Positions 23,517 through 35,435 of a DNA stretch of 64,000 nt are shown piece after piece; position 1 is the first letter of the stretch, and each line of letters starts with the position of its first letter. The stretch spans positions 242,463-306,462 of the forward strand of contig JXTB01000084.1 in the NCBI GenBank assembly GCA_002914805.1, given 5' to 3'. The translations under genes and the position numbers were made by a program. The DNA comes from Parasponia andersonii (Eukaryota > Streptophyta > Magnoliopsida > Rosales > Cannabaceae). The notes under the pieces are model-generated. The model did not search any database, had not been told where the DNA came from, and saw only the letters and a program-made list of their open reading frames with translations.

Positions 23517-25582
23517 TGTAATAACCTGTTTTTTTAAAGGGCAAAATGGTCATTTGACCCAATTTTTTTTTTGAAAAAAAATCAGATTACATATATATAT
23601 ATATATTATTTCTCTCTCTCTCTCTCTCTCTCTNNNNNNNNNNNNNNNNNNNNNNNNNNNNNNNNNNNNNNNNNNNNNNNNNNNNNNNNNNNNNNNNNNN
23701 NNNNNNNNNNNNNNNNNNNNNNNNNNNNNNNNNNNNNNNNNNNNNNNNNNNNNNNNNCATTTTCGGGTGTTTTTGAGTTTTGAATTTTAGTTTTTAATCT
23801 GACCGTTAGATTTCGTTTTTATTGTCATTTTTGGAATGTACTCGAAAAATGGAGAAGTTTGATATATATATTGTGTCGTTTGTTGATCGATACGAAAATC
23901 GAGATCGGACGTTCGAGATTTTGTCTCATTTTGCATGCCACCGGTTCGGTATGGGTCTGGACCCGAATTGGACACGTCATATGTCTAATCTAGCTATTTT
24001 GGGTGCTAGGAATTAAGTGAAGATGTCTGTTTATGGAGTTGAAGCTCCGGTGCAAAGTTGGTTTTTCGTAAGAGGACGATCGAGGGCGTGGGGTTAGTTC
24101 CCGACCCTCCGAGAGATCATCCAATGACACCTTGAGTATCCAATAGTATGGTATCACTATTCTAGTGAGATAGGGATTCAGTTATCTCTCTTTTACATCA
24201 TTTTGAATAAAACTTATTTTCTGCAACATATGAGAACAAATGTGATTTTAAAACTTTTATATATCTATGATGGAATTGAATGGTATGATTTATATATTGG
24301 ATTGCTCTGGGAATTTTCTGAGTGTAGGTTATTTTTGGATATGTTAAAATAGGGCCGTTATGCTGCCCATTTTTCTACAAAATTTAATGAATTATTTTAT
24401 TAAAAACTAGAGCATCATTTAAACTTAAATTACTGCATGACTACTTTTACACATTAGTTCAGAGTACAAGTGTCATAGGATCACACATGAGTCCCAGGTT
24501 AGCATCATGAGGTTTTTACAGTGTGGCGCTGTGGCCCCACCGATGGTGTGAGTCCGTGAACCTGTGCAGGATTTTTCTTCTGATTACCTTCCCATTTGGT
24601 GGGCGTAGGCAATGCGGTTACCCCTACAGGTTTGGTATGCGATACACGAGTGTCTCTTCCAATTATGGGCTAGGTGTCAGGCAGACTGTATAGCACACGT
24701 AGTGCCAATACCCTGATTTCTATTGATGAGAGGTGGTGAACTCATGGGCATAGATGGATTTATGTCATGTGTTTGTGGACTGATTTGTTTTGAGATATTA
24801 TGTTTTCCGTACCTCTATATATATGTACGTGCATATGGACTCTTAGTTTTGGATATTTTTATGAATATATGTACATATAGTTTTGAAAAGTTATTTTGAA
24901 TTAAACTAACTATGCAGGGGCTTTCCATCGCTAAAAGGTTTCAATTAATGTAACAGCTTTTCCTACTGAGCTTTTGAGCTTACCCTTTCTCTTTTCCCCC
25001 CCCTTTTAGGCGATCACTCATTCGAGTCAGTTATCTAGATGGCTAGGCAAGTCGTTTGGCTTAGGCTCGTGGTCTTATTCTTACTTGTGTTGGTACTTTT
25101 CCCTTGTCTCACTTTTTCTCCATGTCTAATTGTTTACCCAAGTTCTTTGAATTTATTAAGTGAATATATGAGGATGTATTTATTGCTATTTGAGGATTTA
25201 GTGTATAAATAGGACCCTAGAGTTCTCAAGGAGTATATTTTTAAAGTTTTAAGTACTTGGAATTTGATTTATCCTGTAAATTAATTTTTGGACTCTCCGA
25301 CTCAAGATTTATGGACCTCATTTTAATCAACGCTAAAGTTTTTATTAAATCAAGTTTTCATACAAATTAACTATGTTTCATCGAATTTTAATTGGCATAT
25401 CTCTCTTAATAAATTAAACTAAAGATGTGTTCCCTTTTATATAAGATTTCAAATGAGTCAAGTACTAAAATGAAATATCCAAGTACTGGGTTTTCTCCGA
25501 ATTTTGTAAATTTTTTTTATTTTATATTAATTTACATTCAAAATTACTAAAAAGTCACGGCCTAGGATTTTGGGTCGTGACA
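23517..25582 (+). mobile_element. 3' LTR of the non-autonomous element
   Basis: It has the same ends as the 5' LTR. A run of 124 N (23634-23757) replaces the part after a CT microsatellite. The rest is collinear with 17700-19694, including the C run near 24998-25007. Confidence 0.9.
23634..23757. other. Assembly gap inside the 3' LTR
   Basis: A run of N directly after a (CT)n microsatellite; the 5' LTR shows what the gap probably contains. Confidence 0.99.
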
Positions 25583-25764
25583 CTAGATCTATAACAAGGT
25601 AGTGGGTGGGTTAATTAGAGGAAAGACAAGGTAAATATAGGGCAAACAGAAGACGAAGATGAAGCGGGAGGGACAATGGAGAAGACGAAGAGGGGGAGGA
25701 ACATGTAGATGTTTTTGTTTTTAATTTTATTTTTTAATTTGTATTCCTTTAAATCTTAGGATTA

Positions 25765-26196
25765 ATGGCATAAATGATTCTTTTATGGTAATTTGGTTCT
25801 TAAACGGTTTAAATTACAACTCGTTATTAAATTTTTGACAACAAATACACGTGAGGAGTACGTGGTGGTCTTTGAAAATGTATTTGAAAGGTGACTTGGA
25901 TATATTAAACATAAAATTGAACGATTACAGAAAAATTTTCTATAAATTTGTAACTCAAAAAATCTTAAAAAATGCAAATACATTTTTTCTTTAGTTTTTC
26001 TTTAAATATACTTTTGGATTGTATAACATGCTGCTCACCGGTATTTTTTGTTAGAAATTTAACAACTGATTATAATTTAGACAGTTTGAGTACTAAATTG
26101 CTATAAAGCAAAAAATTCAGGGACTTAATTGCCACAATTGAAACTTTGAGGATCAAATTGTTAAAAGTGTTATAGCTAAGAGATCATTTGTGCCAT
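25765..26196. mobile_element. MITE-like element with degenerate terminal inverted repeats
   Basis: The left end reads ATGGCATAAATGATTC. The right end, read in reverse, is ATGGCACAAATGATCTC. The two match over about 16 bases with few differences. The 432-bp interior is AT-rich and non-coding. I could not find a clear target duplication. Confidence 0.55.
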
Positions 26197-27690
26197 AAAC
26201 CATAAATTTTAAGATATATTTTTTAATTTTTATTTTAATTTTAAAGTGTATTTTAGTAAGCTCACTAGTCAAAATAGGTATCTAAGTTAAAATTGTGTAA
26301 ATTTGTTATCATCTTTAAATTAAAAGGTAAATTAAAAATTAAATGTTAATAATATCCAAAATAAAAAGTTAAATTTTATAAGAATTCAAAGTACAAGATA
26401 TGAAAATAATACATTTTTTTTCTTACTTTTTTTCCCCAAAGTATGTCTAATGTGTTCTCAAGTTGCCCCTGAATTATTAAAAATTTCATAAATGGCCCCT
26501 AAATTATAAAAAAATCTCCATTCTATCGGCCAAACTAAAAGTGCATGTGCTTGTCACATTATCTAAGTTAAAGGTTAATATAGTAATTAAAGAAAGCAAA
26601 ATAAAAACACATAACTAAAATATAAAAAGAATAAAGGGAAAATAAAATCATATCTCTATAATATTGAAAAATTAGACTCCCCATTGCTCTGCCTATGTTA
26701 TCAACACCAGCAAAGTAAAAACTCGAACGGCAGATGAAAACCCTAATGCAGCTTTTGGTCTAGTGAAAAAAGAAGAAATCAAGACTATTAGAAAAAGTAT
26801 TTGTCTTTGATGGCTTTTAACAACCATTCCCACCATAATATCATCGACAACCGCAATTACTCTTAATATTTTTCTAGAATATAGATTTGGGATGAACCAA
26901 TTTGTTTCATGATATATATTTGTTTTTCCTTTTACTTTTCGAATAATTTTACTATTATTCGAAAAATACGTGTGTATTATTCTGTCCAATTAAAATTCAT
27001 CGTACATATCATAATGAGAAAAATAATATTAAATAATGAATACTTATTATTATTATATTTTATTTTAATTATTTAAATTATAATAATTATTAGATCATAT
27101 TGACCCTACATATACGTGTATTAAAAGTTTTGCAAGTTTATCCACGTAGAAAAACTATTACATCATATTGACCCTATATACATCGTTGGGGCTTGTATTA
27201 ACCCTTATTCTCTTTTTTACCATTCAAACTTTCTTGACTATGTTCTTTTTCTCCTTCAGGCTTCAACTGCTTTCTCACGGGTTTAGCGGAGAGAGATGGG
27301 TGGTGGGTGATATGCGAAATCTTTGTTAATTAGGGTTTTAAAGTTAAGAATTTTTGTTCTAATTTCAATCTTAGCAAAACCCCATAAAATTTTCCCCATA
27401 AACCGACAAACATGGTAATTTTGATTTTTGATTTTTTGTTTTTTTCGGTTAAGCACCTGCGACGCAACCGTGCTTGGAAGAATCAGATCTGCGACAAACC
27501 TCAAATTTTCTTAGAGCTTAATTAACCAACAAGCTCTCAAAATCTGGATCATGTGAGATGATCATGCTAATTTATGTTTATTTGACAGAAAAATTGACGA
27601 TTTAGAGGTTCAGAAACTTTGAAACTTTTCATAATTTGGGCAACTTGAGACAATAGACATAATTCCGGGGTGAAAATATAAAAACAAAAA
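26197..27690. other. AT-rich insertion or intron sequence, nothing recognised
   Basis: It lies between the MITE-like element and the return of block-B-like intron sequence near 27690. A slightly richer part (27240-27540) has a short minus-strand frame of 73 codons without recognisable content. Block B has no counterpart, so this is part of the expansion of intron 1. Confidence 0.5.
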
Positions 27691-27977
27691 AAAACGCTTT
27701 ATAAGACTTTTAAAAAGCAAAATAAATAATAAAATCTTGCAAAGCCATCCATACGCATAGAAAGAAACCATGTACACCTACTTACCTTGCTCCAACATTG
27801 CTAATAATATCGTCTAACAATTCCAATAACTATCCGTAACCCAAAATTTGTATGTCATTTCAATATTCTTATACCTTTATATTACTCCAAATAAACATAT
27901 ATTCATCAACTTCACCTAAATCCAAAAAACAATTCAGAGAATCATTAAAAAAAAATGAAAAAAAAGAGAAGAAAAAC

Positions 27978-28391
27978 CCGAGCTTTGGTAGAATGGTGGT
28001 GACGCATGAGGCGTCATTGAAGCTACTCAACAAATGGGTTCACAGATGGGTCTCCCGAGTTGAGCAAAAGAACCTCCTGAGCGGTGATTATGGCCTTGAT
28101 ATGCTCCAAGTTTGTCATGATCGCCCTCTCACGCCCCAAAACAGTCGATGGGTACGACAGTAACGGGTCCAGGATCCGGAGGTCTCGGGCGGGCATCCCC
28201 GTGCCTCGTGATGGCGTGCTTGCCGGCCTCCACTACCTGGGCTGACCCGGTTGAGTCTAACAGGAGCCATGGCCGTACCACGGTTCCCTTCTTACGGAGC
28301 CCAAACCGCCTGAGACGGGCCGGGTTAGGTCGGGATCGTCCTCCGCGGGTCCGAGGCCCGATTTGGGCGTGTGAGGAAGATGACCCCTCAT
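27978..28391 (-). pseudogene. MRS2-3-like pseudogene, exon 1 (block A)
   Basis: This stretch matches exon 1 of the intact gene (49239-49673) closely. It keeps the ATG at 28391 and the splice donor after the Arg codon at 27978-27980. A 19-bp deletion near 28300 shifts the frame and brings a TAG at 28257-28259 into frame; a 2-bp deletion near 28205 would restore the frame only after that stop. About 14.6 kb separate this exon from exon 2. Flanking homology to block B extends from about 27690 to 28490. Confidence 0.92.
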
Positions 28392-28491
28392 CGCAATGAC
28401 TGGCCAGTCCTAACTGGGGTTAGTTTCTCTGAGGGGCTGGTTTTAACGTTTTCATATTTTAATCGATAATGTATTATTTATTAATTTATTT

Positions 28492-28639
28492 TTTTAGTTT
28501 CTATTAACTCCGGTTACACTCACGAAAGTTTCCCTTTTTCCACATGCTACGTGGCAATGAATGTGCACTCGTTCAAATTATCAAGTCTAACGGCAAATTA
28601 TCTAGAATAGAAGGGCGGGCAAAAAGCGATGGGCGGCTT
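28492..28639. other. Edge of block A duplication
   Basis: Homology to the upstream region of the intact gene fades near 28490. The short stretch up to the LINE fragment holds no recognisable feature. Confidence 0.4.
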
Positions 28640-29277
28640 TAATGCTTTAAGCGAGGTAGACACATGTAAAGCATACGATAGGATTGAATAGGATGGAAAG
28701 ATTGGGATTTAGTCCTTGTTGGATTGACAAGATTATGAGTTGCATTTCCACTGTTTGCTTCTCATTTTTGATTAATGGGAATCTGAGGGACAAGGTACAG
28801 CCGGAAAGAAGAAGATTACAACAAGGTTATCCTCTTTCACCCCACCTCTTTCTTATATGTGCTGAAACTCTTTCGGCAATGATCATGAAAGCTGAGGAGA
28901 ATGGATTAGTTCAAGGTGTATCAATAGCCCGTAATGCCCAAAGAATTACTCATCCTTTCTTTGCAGACAATAGCCTCATTCTATGAGCGCTAATGTGAAA
29001 GAATGCAAAGTGATCTACTCTTTCTTCCAGTCCTAATTCAGATCCAATGGAGATGAAGGCGGTTAAGGAAGTTTTCAATATAAAAGTGCTGTCTTGCCAT
29101 GAAAAATAACTAGGTTTATCTTCTAAGATTAGTAAGAACAAGAGGCCAGTGTTTGGAGTAATCAAAGACCAAATACGGCTAAACCTCCAAGGGTGGAAAT
29201 CAATATTTTTCTCTTGTGGTGGGAAAGAGGTCTTAATTAAAGCTGTTAGTCAAGCTATTCCAGCTTCCTGATTGAGG
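28640..29277 (+). pseudogene. LINE (L1-like) reverse-transcriptase fragment
   Basis: The open part at 28684-28986 carries reverse-transcriptase features of plant LINEs: LQQGYPLSPHLFLICAE (28815-28865), then ITHPFFADNSLIL in place of the usual FADD box. A frame break at 28680-28692 joins it to the earlier SKAYDRIE-like piece. After a stop at 28984 the same family continues in pieces, including VFGVIKDQIRLNLQGWKS and GGKEVLIKAVSQAIPAS (29149-29268). FADD to FADN hits a catalytic aspartate. The fragment is followed at once by 23 T (29278-29300). Both ends of the element are missing. Confidence 0.88.
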
Positions 29278-30299
29278 TTTTTTTTTTTTTTTTTTTTTTT
29301 GGTTCCCTTGAATCTTTGCAAGGAGATAGATAGTTTTTTCGCTTATGAGTAAGTCTTCAATTATCTAGTTGCCTTTTTTAAGATTAGACAGGTCAACTAT
29401 TTATGGTGATCAAAAAACCACACAATAGTAATTCCCCGGCTTTTAATACATCCTTGACATATTAAAAGCATTCTTTGATAAAATAGTTGAATACATGCCA
29501 TTATGATCAGTAGTTCCAACTCAAGTCTTCAATTAAACTTGTTGTAAGTTCTCTCGATTCTTCTTTTTTGATGTCGATGATTGAGTTAGTAGGTGTAAAA
29601 TAGTGATCGAATAGCGCAACTACACTCTTGTTGACAACTCTTTCTCTTAGATAGATGAGTTAACCTTTTGTAAGTTTAATAAGGAGCAAACTCTTAGTAA
29701 GCTAAAAAATTGCCACTTCTCCAATAGTAAGAGCAAAAGTGAAATATACAACTGAAAAGAGATCTCATTGATCTTCCATAGAAACTTATGAAGAAATAGG
29801 AAATACTTAAAGAACTATATCGTTGTCAATGCGATTGTTTACTAATATAGTATTGAAGAGGCTGCAAAGTCTTTTAAAGAAAACCTTCTCTCAACCATAA
29901 ATTTGTAATAATGCTCGCATTATAGAAGTATACTTCTTATTATGAAAGCCTCAATCTAGATATAATGCTTTTTCATTGAAATCCTGAAGACAGTTAATAA
30001 AGTCGCCAAGAAACAAAACAAGGTGTACTACTTTAAAGATGTGGTTGATGACACCTACATTATTAAAGAACAGCTTGTAGTAGTTACATTAGTTAATTAC
30101 AGGAACTCTTTTTATGCTTCTTAGTAGTTTTAAAGGACACCATATTTCGAATTTTTATGAAAAATATTATAAAATCCCAAAAATATTGAAAGTAAAGAAA
30201 GATGTAAAAAATACCTGACCCTTGGGTCACTTGCTTTTCGGCTGAGATTGCATTTTCTTTAAGATGTTTTGCTCCATAAAATAAGAATCAAGTTGTTTC
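29278..30299. other. Poly-T tract and LTR-like sequence of unknown affiliation
   Basis: After 23 T, part of the sequence (29341-29420) resembles 45600-45690, the reverse Tat LTR: both have CTTCAATTAxCTAGTT and AGATTAGACAxGTxAACTATTT. It may be an old LTR of that family. From about 29450 to 30299 I recognise nothing. Confidence 0.4.
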
Positions 30300-32499
30300 A
30301 TAGGATGAATCCTTAGCACGTTATTTAATTAGATATGAATCATAGGAATCATTAGCCCATCTCGCATATTAAGTTGAGGTTCCATGTTTGAAATTCTTCA
30401 ACCTATCACAAAAAAGATGGTGAAAAAAGAGATCATTAAATGGTTAGATGTAGGAATCATTTACCCTATTTCATATAGCTCTTGGGTGAGTCATGTTCAA
30501 TATGTTCCAAAGAATGGGGGAATGATTATGGTTACCAATAAGAACAATGAGCTGATTCCTATAAGAACAATAACAGGATGGATAATATGCATGGATTATC
30601 GGAAGCTTAATAAGGCCACTTGAAAAGATCACTTTCCTCTACCATTCATTGATTAGATGCTTGATAGACTAGCTGATTAATTTTTACTGCTTCCTGGATG
30701 GTTACAGTGGTTACAACCAAATTGCTATTGCTCCAGAAGACCAAGAATTGACCACATTTACTTGTCTTTATAGAACTTTTGTATTCAGAATGATGCCATT
30801 TGGTTTATGCAATGCTCTAGCTAATTTTTAGAAGTGCACGATGGTAATATTCATGGACATGTCAAAGAAGTTCTTTGAGGAATTTATGGATGATTTTTTA
30901 GTTTTTTGTAATTCATTTGATTTGTGCTTGGATGATCTAGCACTAGTACTTAAGTGTTTTGAAGACACAAACCTGGTGCTTAATTGAGAGAAGTGTCATT
31001 TCATGGTACAAGAGAGAGTAGTACTTGGTCACAAGATCTATAAAAATGGCATTGGAGTTGATAAAGCCAAGTTAGAAACTATTGAGAAGTTTCCTCCCCT
31101 GGTTAATATCAAAGGAATTCGAAGTTTCCTTGGCCACGTCAGGTTTTATCGAAAATTCATCAAAGACTTCTCCAAAATTACCAAACCATTATGCACACTA
31201 CTCGAGAAAGATGAGGTATTCAATTTTAATAATACTTGTTTACATGCGTTTGAAAATCTGAAATTGAGACTTGTGATAGCACCTATAATTGTGGCATCGG
31301 ATTGGGCCTTGTAATTTGAGTTGATGTGTGATATTAGTGACTATATTGTTGGTGCTGTTTTGGGACAGTGAAAAGAAAAGATGTTCCACGCCATTTATTA
31401 TGATAGCAAGACTCTTAATATGGCTCAATCTAATTACACAATAACAGAGAAAGAGCTATTAGATGTGGTGTTTGCATTCGACAAATGTAGATCCTATTTG
31501 ATTGGCAGGAAGGTGATTATATATACAAACTATGCAGCGATCAAATACCCTATTGCTAAAAAACATACAAAGCCTTGCTTGATCCTATAAGTTCTTTAGC
31601 TACAAGAGTTTGACTTGAAGTCAGATATAGGAAAGGGATAGAGAACCAAGTAGCTGACCACCTCTCTAGATTGGAGGAGGAGAAAAATGAAGATACTAAG
31701 TTGTTGATTAATGAAAACTTTCCTGATAAGTAGCTCTTTACGTTAAGTAATAATGTACCATAGTATGCCGATTATGTGAACTATCTTGTATGCAAGCAGA
31801 TGCCTCTAGACCTCACTTATCACCCAAAGAAGAAGTTTCTACACAATATGTGGTACTATTTCTAAATGACTCATTTTTATTTAAACAATGTGTTGACCAT
31901 GTTATTAGGCAATGCGTGCACAAAGAGAAGATAGAAAACATACTCCACATTATCATGATTCAGAGTATGGTGGTTATTTTTTAGGAGAAAGAACCACAGC
32001 CAAAGTATACAATCGGGATTCTATTGGCCATCGTTGTTCAAGGATGCCCACTTCTTTGTTTTAAGGTACAATAGATGCTAATGAACATGTAACATCTCCC
32101 AAAGGAATGAAATGCCCCTTAACACTATCCCAGAGGTTGAGATATTTGATGTATGGGAAATTGACTTTATGGGGCCATTCATTCCATCCTTTGGCAATCT
32201 CTATATACTGGTAGTGGTAGACTATGTTTCAAAATAAGTTGAAGGTATGGCATTACTTACCAATGACTCCAAAGTAGTACTCAGCTTTCTTAAGAAGAAT
32301 GTCTTCAATCACTATGGCATACCAAGGGTAGTAATTAGTCACGAAGGCTCCCATTTTTGCAACAAGTACTTTGAAGCTTTGCTTGCCAAGTATGGAGTTA
32401 CACATAGAGTTGCAACTACTTACCATCCTCAAACTAATGGGCAAGCTGAGATTTCCAACTGGGAAGTAAAGCGTATCCTTGAGAAAACGATAAGTCTCA
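30300..32499 (+). pseudogene. Athila-type Ty3/gypsy pol: reverse transcriptase, RNase H, integrase core (broken)
   Basis: Pieces in the usual order are visible. Reverse transcriptase starts at 30384 (VPKNGGMIMVTNKNNELIPI, CMDYRKLNKAT), continues through MPFGLCNA near 30790, FMDDFLVF at 30886-30909 and KCHFMVQERVVLGHKI at 30990. RNase H spans about 31310-31600 (YTITEKELLDVVFAFDK). The integrase zinc region lies near 31890-31960 and its core at 32140-32510 (DFMGPF, then [10 protein letters not shown]). The tether and integrase arrangement is typical of Athila. Stops at several places, and a His (32340-32342) where the core should have its second catalytic Asp, show a dead copy. Protein sequence stops at 32499 because of an insertion and resumes near 34177. 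Confidence 0.9.
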
Positions 32500-34176
32500 T
32501 GATGAGTGTCTAATTGTGTACATTTATTATGAGATTGGATCATCATTATACATTTAGAATTTCATTAAATTCCTTAATTTAAAGCACTTTTGTAGACACA
32601 TGCATAATAGAAAGAATTACCCCTAATTTATGCTAAATATTCATTTCTGCGTAGATTTCGTAAAATGGACACAGATTCTAAACTACACAGGATTTTGATC
32701 TAATTCTTGAACTCATGGATTTTGGACTCAATTATCACTAAACTTAATTTACAAGCTTTGCCTAGATTATTTCAAAATAGGTCTCAAATAGATAATATTG
32801 TAAATTAGACTGCATTCTCGTTCAGCCTGATACCCTTCAATATTTGGCTCATCTAGCCTCATTACAATCTCAAATAGAGTGATTCTTGATGCTATGGATA
32901 CGTACACAAAAATATCTAGCTAATTTGTTCTTTGAGAAAATTCAAAAGAAGCTGAAATCTGGGTAAAAATATAAGATATTTCTAGATAATAAGATCAGCA
33001 ATCAATTTTGACTCAGCAGAACCTCTCTTTACCATTTTTGCTATAAATCAAGAAATACATCTCCAATGGATGCAATTTTGGTGGAATACGACTCTTAAGA
33101 GATAATGCTTTAAGTTCTCTTTTTTGAGCAAGAGAGATTTTGTCAAAATTCATAGAGTTTCAGATATATCTTTGGGTAGGACTGAATCTGCCAAAACAAG
33201 TTGCCAACTTGCTCTTATCTTTAGTCTACAAATTTTGACTTTGTATCTCTAAGTTTTCCTATAAATAGATGCTTAAGCTAGGCTTAGGAGGCATCTTTGT
33301 TTTGAGAACAAGATCACTCTCTTTTATTCTCCTCTTATTATTCATGTTATTGTAATCTTGCTTTGCCTTCAAAATAGTAAGAATTTTGTGTTTAAAGTTA
33401 TGTTCATATTGTGTTCAAAGTTATGTTCATATTGTGATCATACTTGTTGTTCTTTTTTATCATGTTTACTTAATCTTATATGTTGCTAAGGTAAATGGGT
33501 GAATCTCTTGGGAGAAAGATAGGTATAATCTAAACTCTAGATGGACTTCATTGTTTATATCTTTTAATCACTGTTATACATATGCTACTTAATTTTTTTA
33601 ATCAATCGTAATACCCTCCTTGTTAAGTGGTGGGTCTTGATTCATTGTAGTCAACCTTTGATATAAAAAATACTTAATTCCTTTTGTACCGGTTATGCTA
33701 GGAAGGGATTTTGATTTGTTATGGACATAAGGTTGTACCATGAATGCTTGACCATATTTGCAAGTGTTGGCATTATCAAAAAAGGTAATTAAAAAAACTA
33801 ATCTAATCATATAAATAACTAATAATGGATTGAAACCTCCGTTGTGTGTGGATTCCAATTGAGTGATAAAAGAGCTTAGGTTATACTTATTTGATATACC
33901 TAAGAGTGGATCCCCTAATCTTAGCAATTATTTAATTCTGCAACTTCATATTGTTATATTTCTATCACTTTGTTTTATATTGTCATAATCATCCTATAAC
34001 ATACTTTTTCCCATCATTTTTATTCTTGTAATATATGTATTATGATCTTGTATTATTTACTAACCTTCCTGTAGATTGACCTCGATCTCACTGAGTAATT
34101 TATTATTTTGTCACTCTTACACTTAGGAAAAGACTTCATTAATTTGAATCAGTCAAGTCTTTGGCGAAAGTAATGG
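32500..34176 (+). mobile_element. LTR-like insertion splitting the Athila integrase
   Basis: Integrase coding sequence breaks off at 32499 and resumes at 34177. TAAGTCTCA before (32491-32499) and TAAGTCCCA after (34177-34185) look like a duplicated site with one difference. The insert starts TGATGAGTGTC, has a TATA-like CTATAAATAG near 33260, and near its end reads TCAGTCAAGTCTTTGGCG, like the end of an Athila-class LTR plus the start of its primer site. No coding sequence is present, so it is best read as a solo LTR. The exact 3' edge is uncertain. Confidence 0.65.
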
Positions 34177-34712
34177 TAAGTCCCACATGCAAAGATTGGT
34201 CCAAGAGGCTTGATGACGCTTTATGGGCATAGAAGACTCCAATTGGTACTTCTCCTCAATGGCTATTGTTTGGGAAAGCTTGTCATCTTCTAGTTGAATT
34301 GGAGCACAAGACCTATTGGGCAGTCAAGCAGTTGAATTATGATTCGCTAGTAGCCGGAGAGAAACGCCTTTTACAACTCAATGAAATAGATGAATTCTGG
34401 AATCAAATGTATGAAAATGCCAAGTTGTACAGGGAACAAGTGAAGAGATGGCACGATAAAAAAATCATCAATCGGGAGTTCAGACTAAAAGTTTTACTCT
34501 TTAACTCTCGGTTGAGGCTCTTTCTAGGAAAACTCAAATCAATGTGGTCCGATTCTTTCACAGTAGTAAATGTGTCTCCGTATGGTGCTATTAAGGTAGA
34601 AGATGCTAGTCCAAATAGAAGGTTCAAAGTTAACGGTCAAAGGTTAAAGGACTACTTAGGCAGAGAAATTGATCAAGAGAAGTCTTCAATTATTCTAGCT
34701 AGTCCTCGATGA
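34177..34712 (+). pseudogene. Athila-type integrase C-terminal part
   Basis: The open frame at 34266-34712 continues the integrase after the insertion. It contains [20 protein letters not shown], then [12 protein letters not shown], then [16 protein letters not shown], the C-terminal GPY-like module of Athila integrases. It ends at the TGA at 34710. An in-frame TAG precedes it at 34230. Confidence 0.88.
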
Positions 34713-35435
34713 AGAATGGCATGATCAAGCTAGAGATATCAAACAAGCGCTAATTGGAAGGTAACCCAAGTTTTTGAATTGTTTGTATTTAGAAGTTCAA
34801 GTTGAGTTTGTTTTTTGTTATGTTTTGTTGGAAATAAGTTGGAAAAGCTATGCTAGAAAGGGTGAAAGTGCAAAACATTTGGTTTGAGCAAGTATTTTGG
34901 CACTTCAGCATGTCAAAATAGTATCTAGTGCCAACTTGGGGCGCCAATAATAGTGAGGTAGGGCTGGGGCGCCACAAAATGATGTCCCAACGCCATTTTT
35001 GTGCTCGCGCCAAGGTGGTGGTGCTGCAGCACCACCAAGCTGCAAAAAAAAAAAAAAAAAAAAAAAACTGGCAGGTTGACACTGCAGCACCAATGCCTAG
35101 TGTCACGGTGCCACACACTATTAGACATAATTTTAAGGGCAGTCATGGCTCCCCTTCCCCACATAACACATATTTCCCCCCTCCTTACCTCCTCTCACAC
35201 CATTCTCTCCACACCTCTCTCCTATTCACACCAAACACCAAAACCCCATTATTTTCTCCTACTATCAACCATTCCCACCTCCAATCTCCATCCATAGTCA
35301 CTCACCCTCATTATCACCATCTCTAACCTCCCATTATATAGATGATTCCTCCCTCATAAGTTCATCAAAGCAATTCATGGTAGGGATAGTTGTATCCCTT
35401 TTAGGGAATAATTTTAAAGTTGTGAGTTTGGTCAA
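34713..35435 (+). other. Athila spacer between pol and third ORF, with palindromic GC-rich motifs and poly-A
   Basis: The stretch is non-coding. A GC-rich island at 34925-35115 has repeated GCGCCA and GCAGCACCA motifs and a perfect 22-bp palindrome at 35016-35037, centred on CTGCAG. It is followed by 24 A (35044-35067). A CT/CA-rich stretch at 35150-35320 follows. Open frames here are low-complexity artefacts. Confidence 0.6.

Larger units (their letters stand above)
17442..25582 (+). mobile_element. Complete non-autonomous LTR retrotransposon (LARD-like, Tekay-related)
   Basis: The element is bounded by CTAGA on both sides (17437-17441 and 25583-25587), a clean 5-bp target duplication. It has two LTRs of about 2.2 kb (17442-19694 and 23517-25582), both TGTAATAACC...GTCGTGACA. 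A primer-binding site follows the first LTR and a polypurine tract precedes the second. The 3.8-kb internal region (19695-23516) is full of stops and has no gag, protease, reverse transcriptase, RNase H or integrase motif. It sits inside intron 1 of the MRS2-3 pseudogene. Such elements depend on proteins from an autonomous relative. The shared hairpin and polypurine region point to the Tekay-like family at 1-3014. Confidence 0.9.

Noticed and set aside
34928-35326. Open frame of 132 codons with poly-Lys and His/Pro/Ser runs
   Set aside because: It is produced by a poly-A tract and a CA/CT-rich stretch in the Athila spacer.
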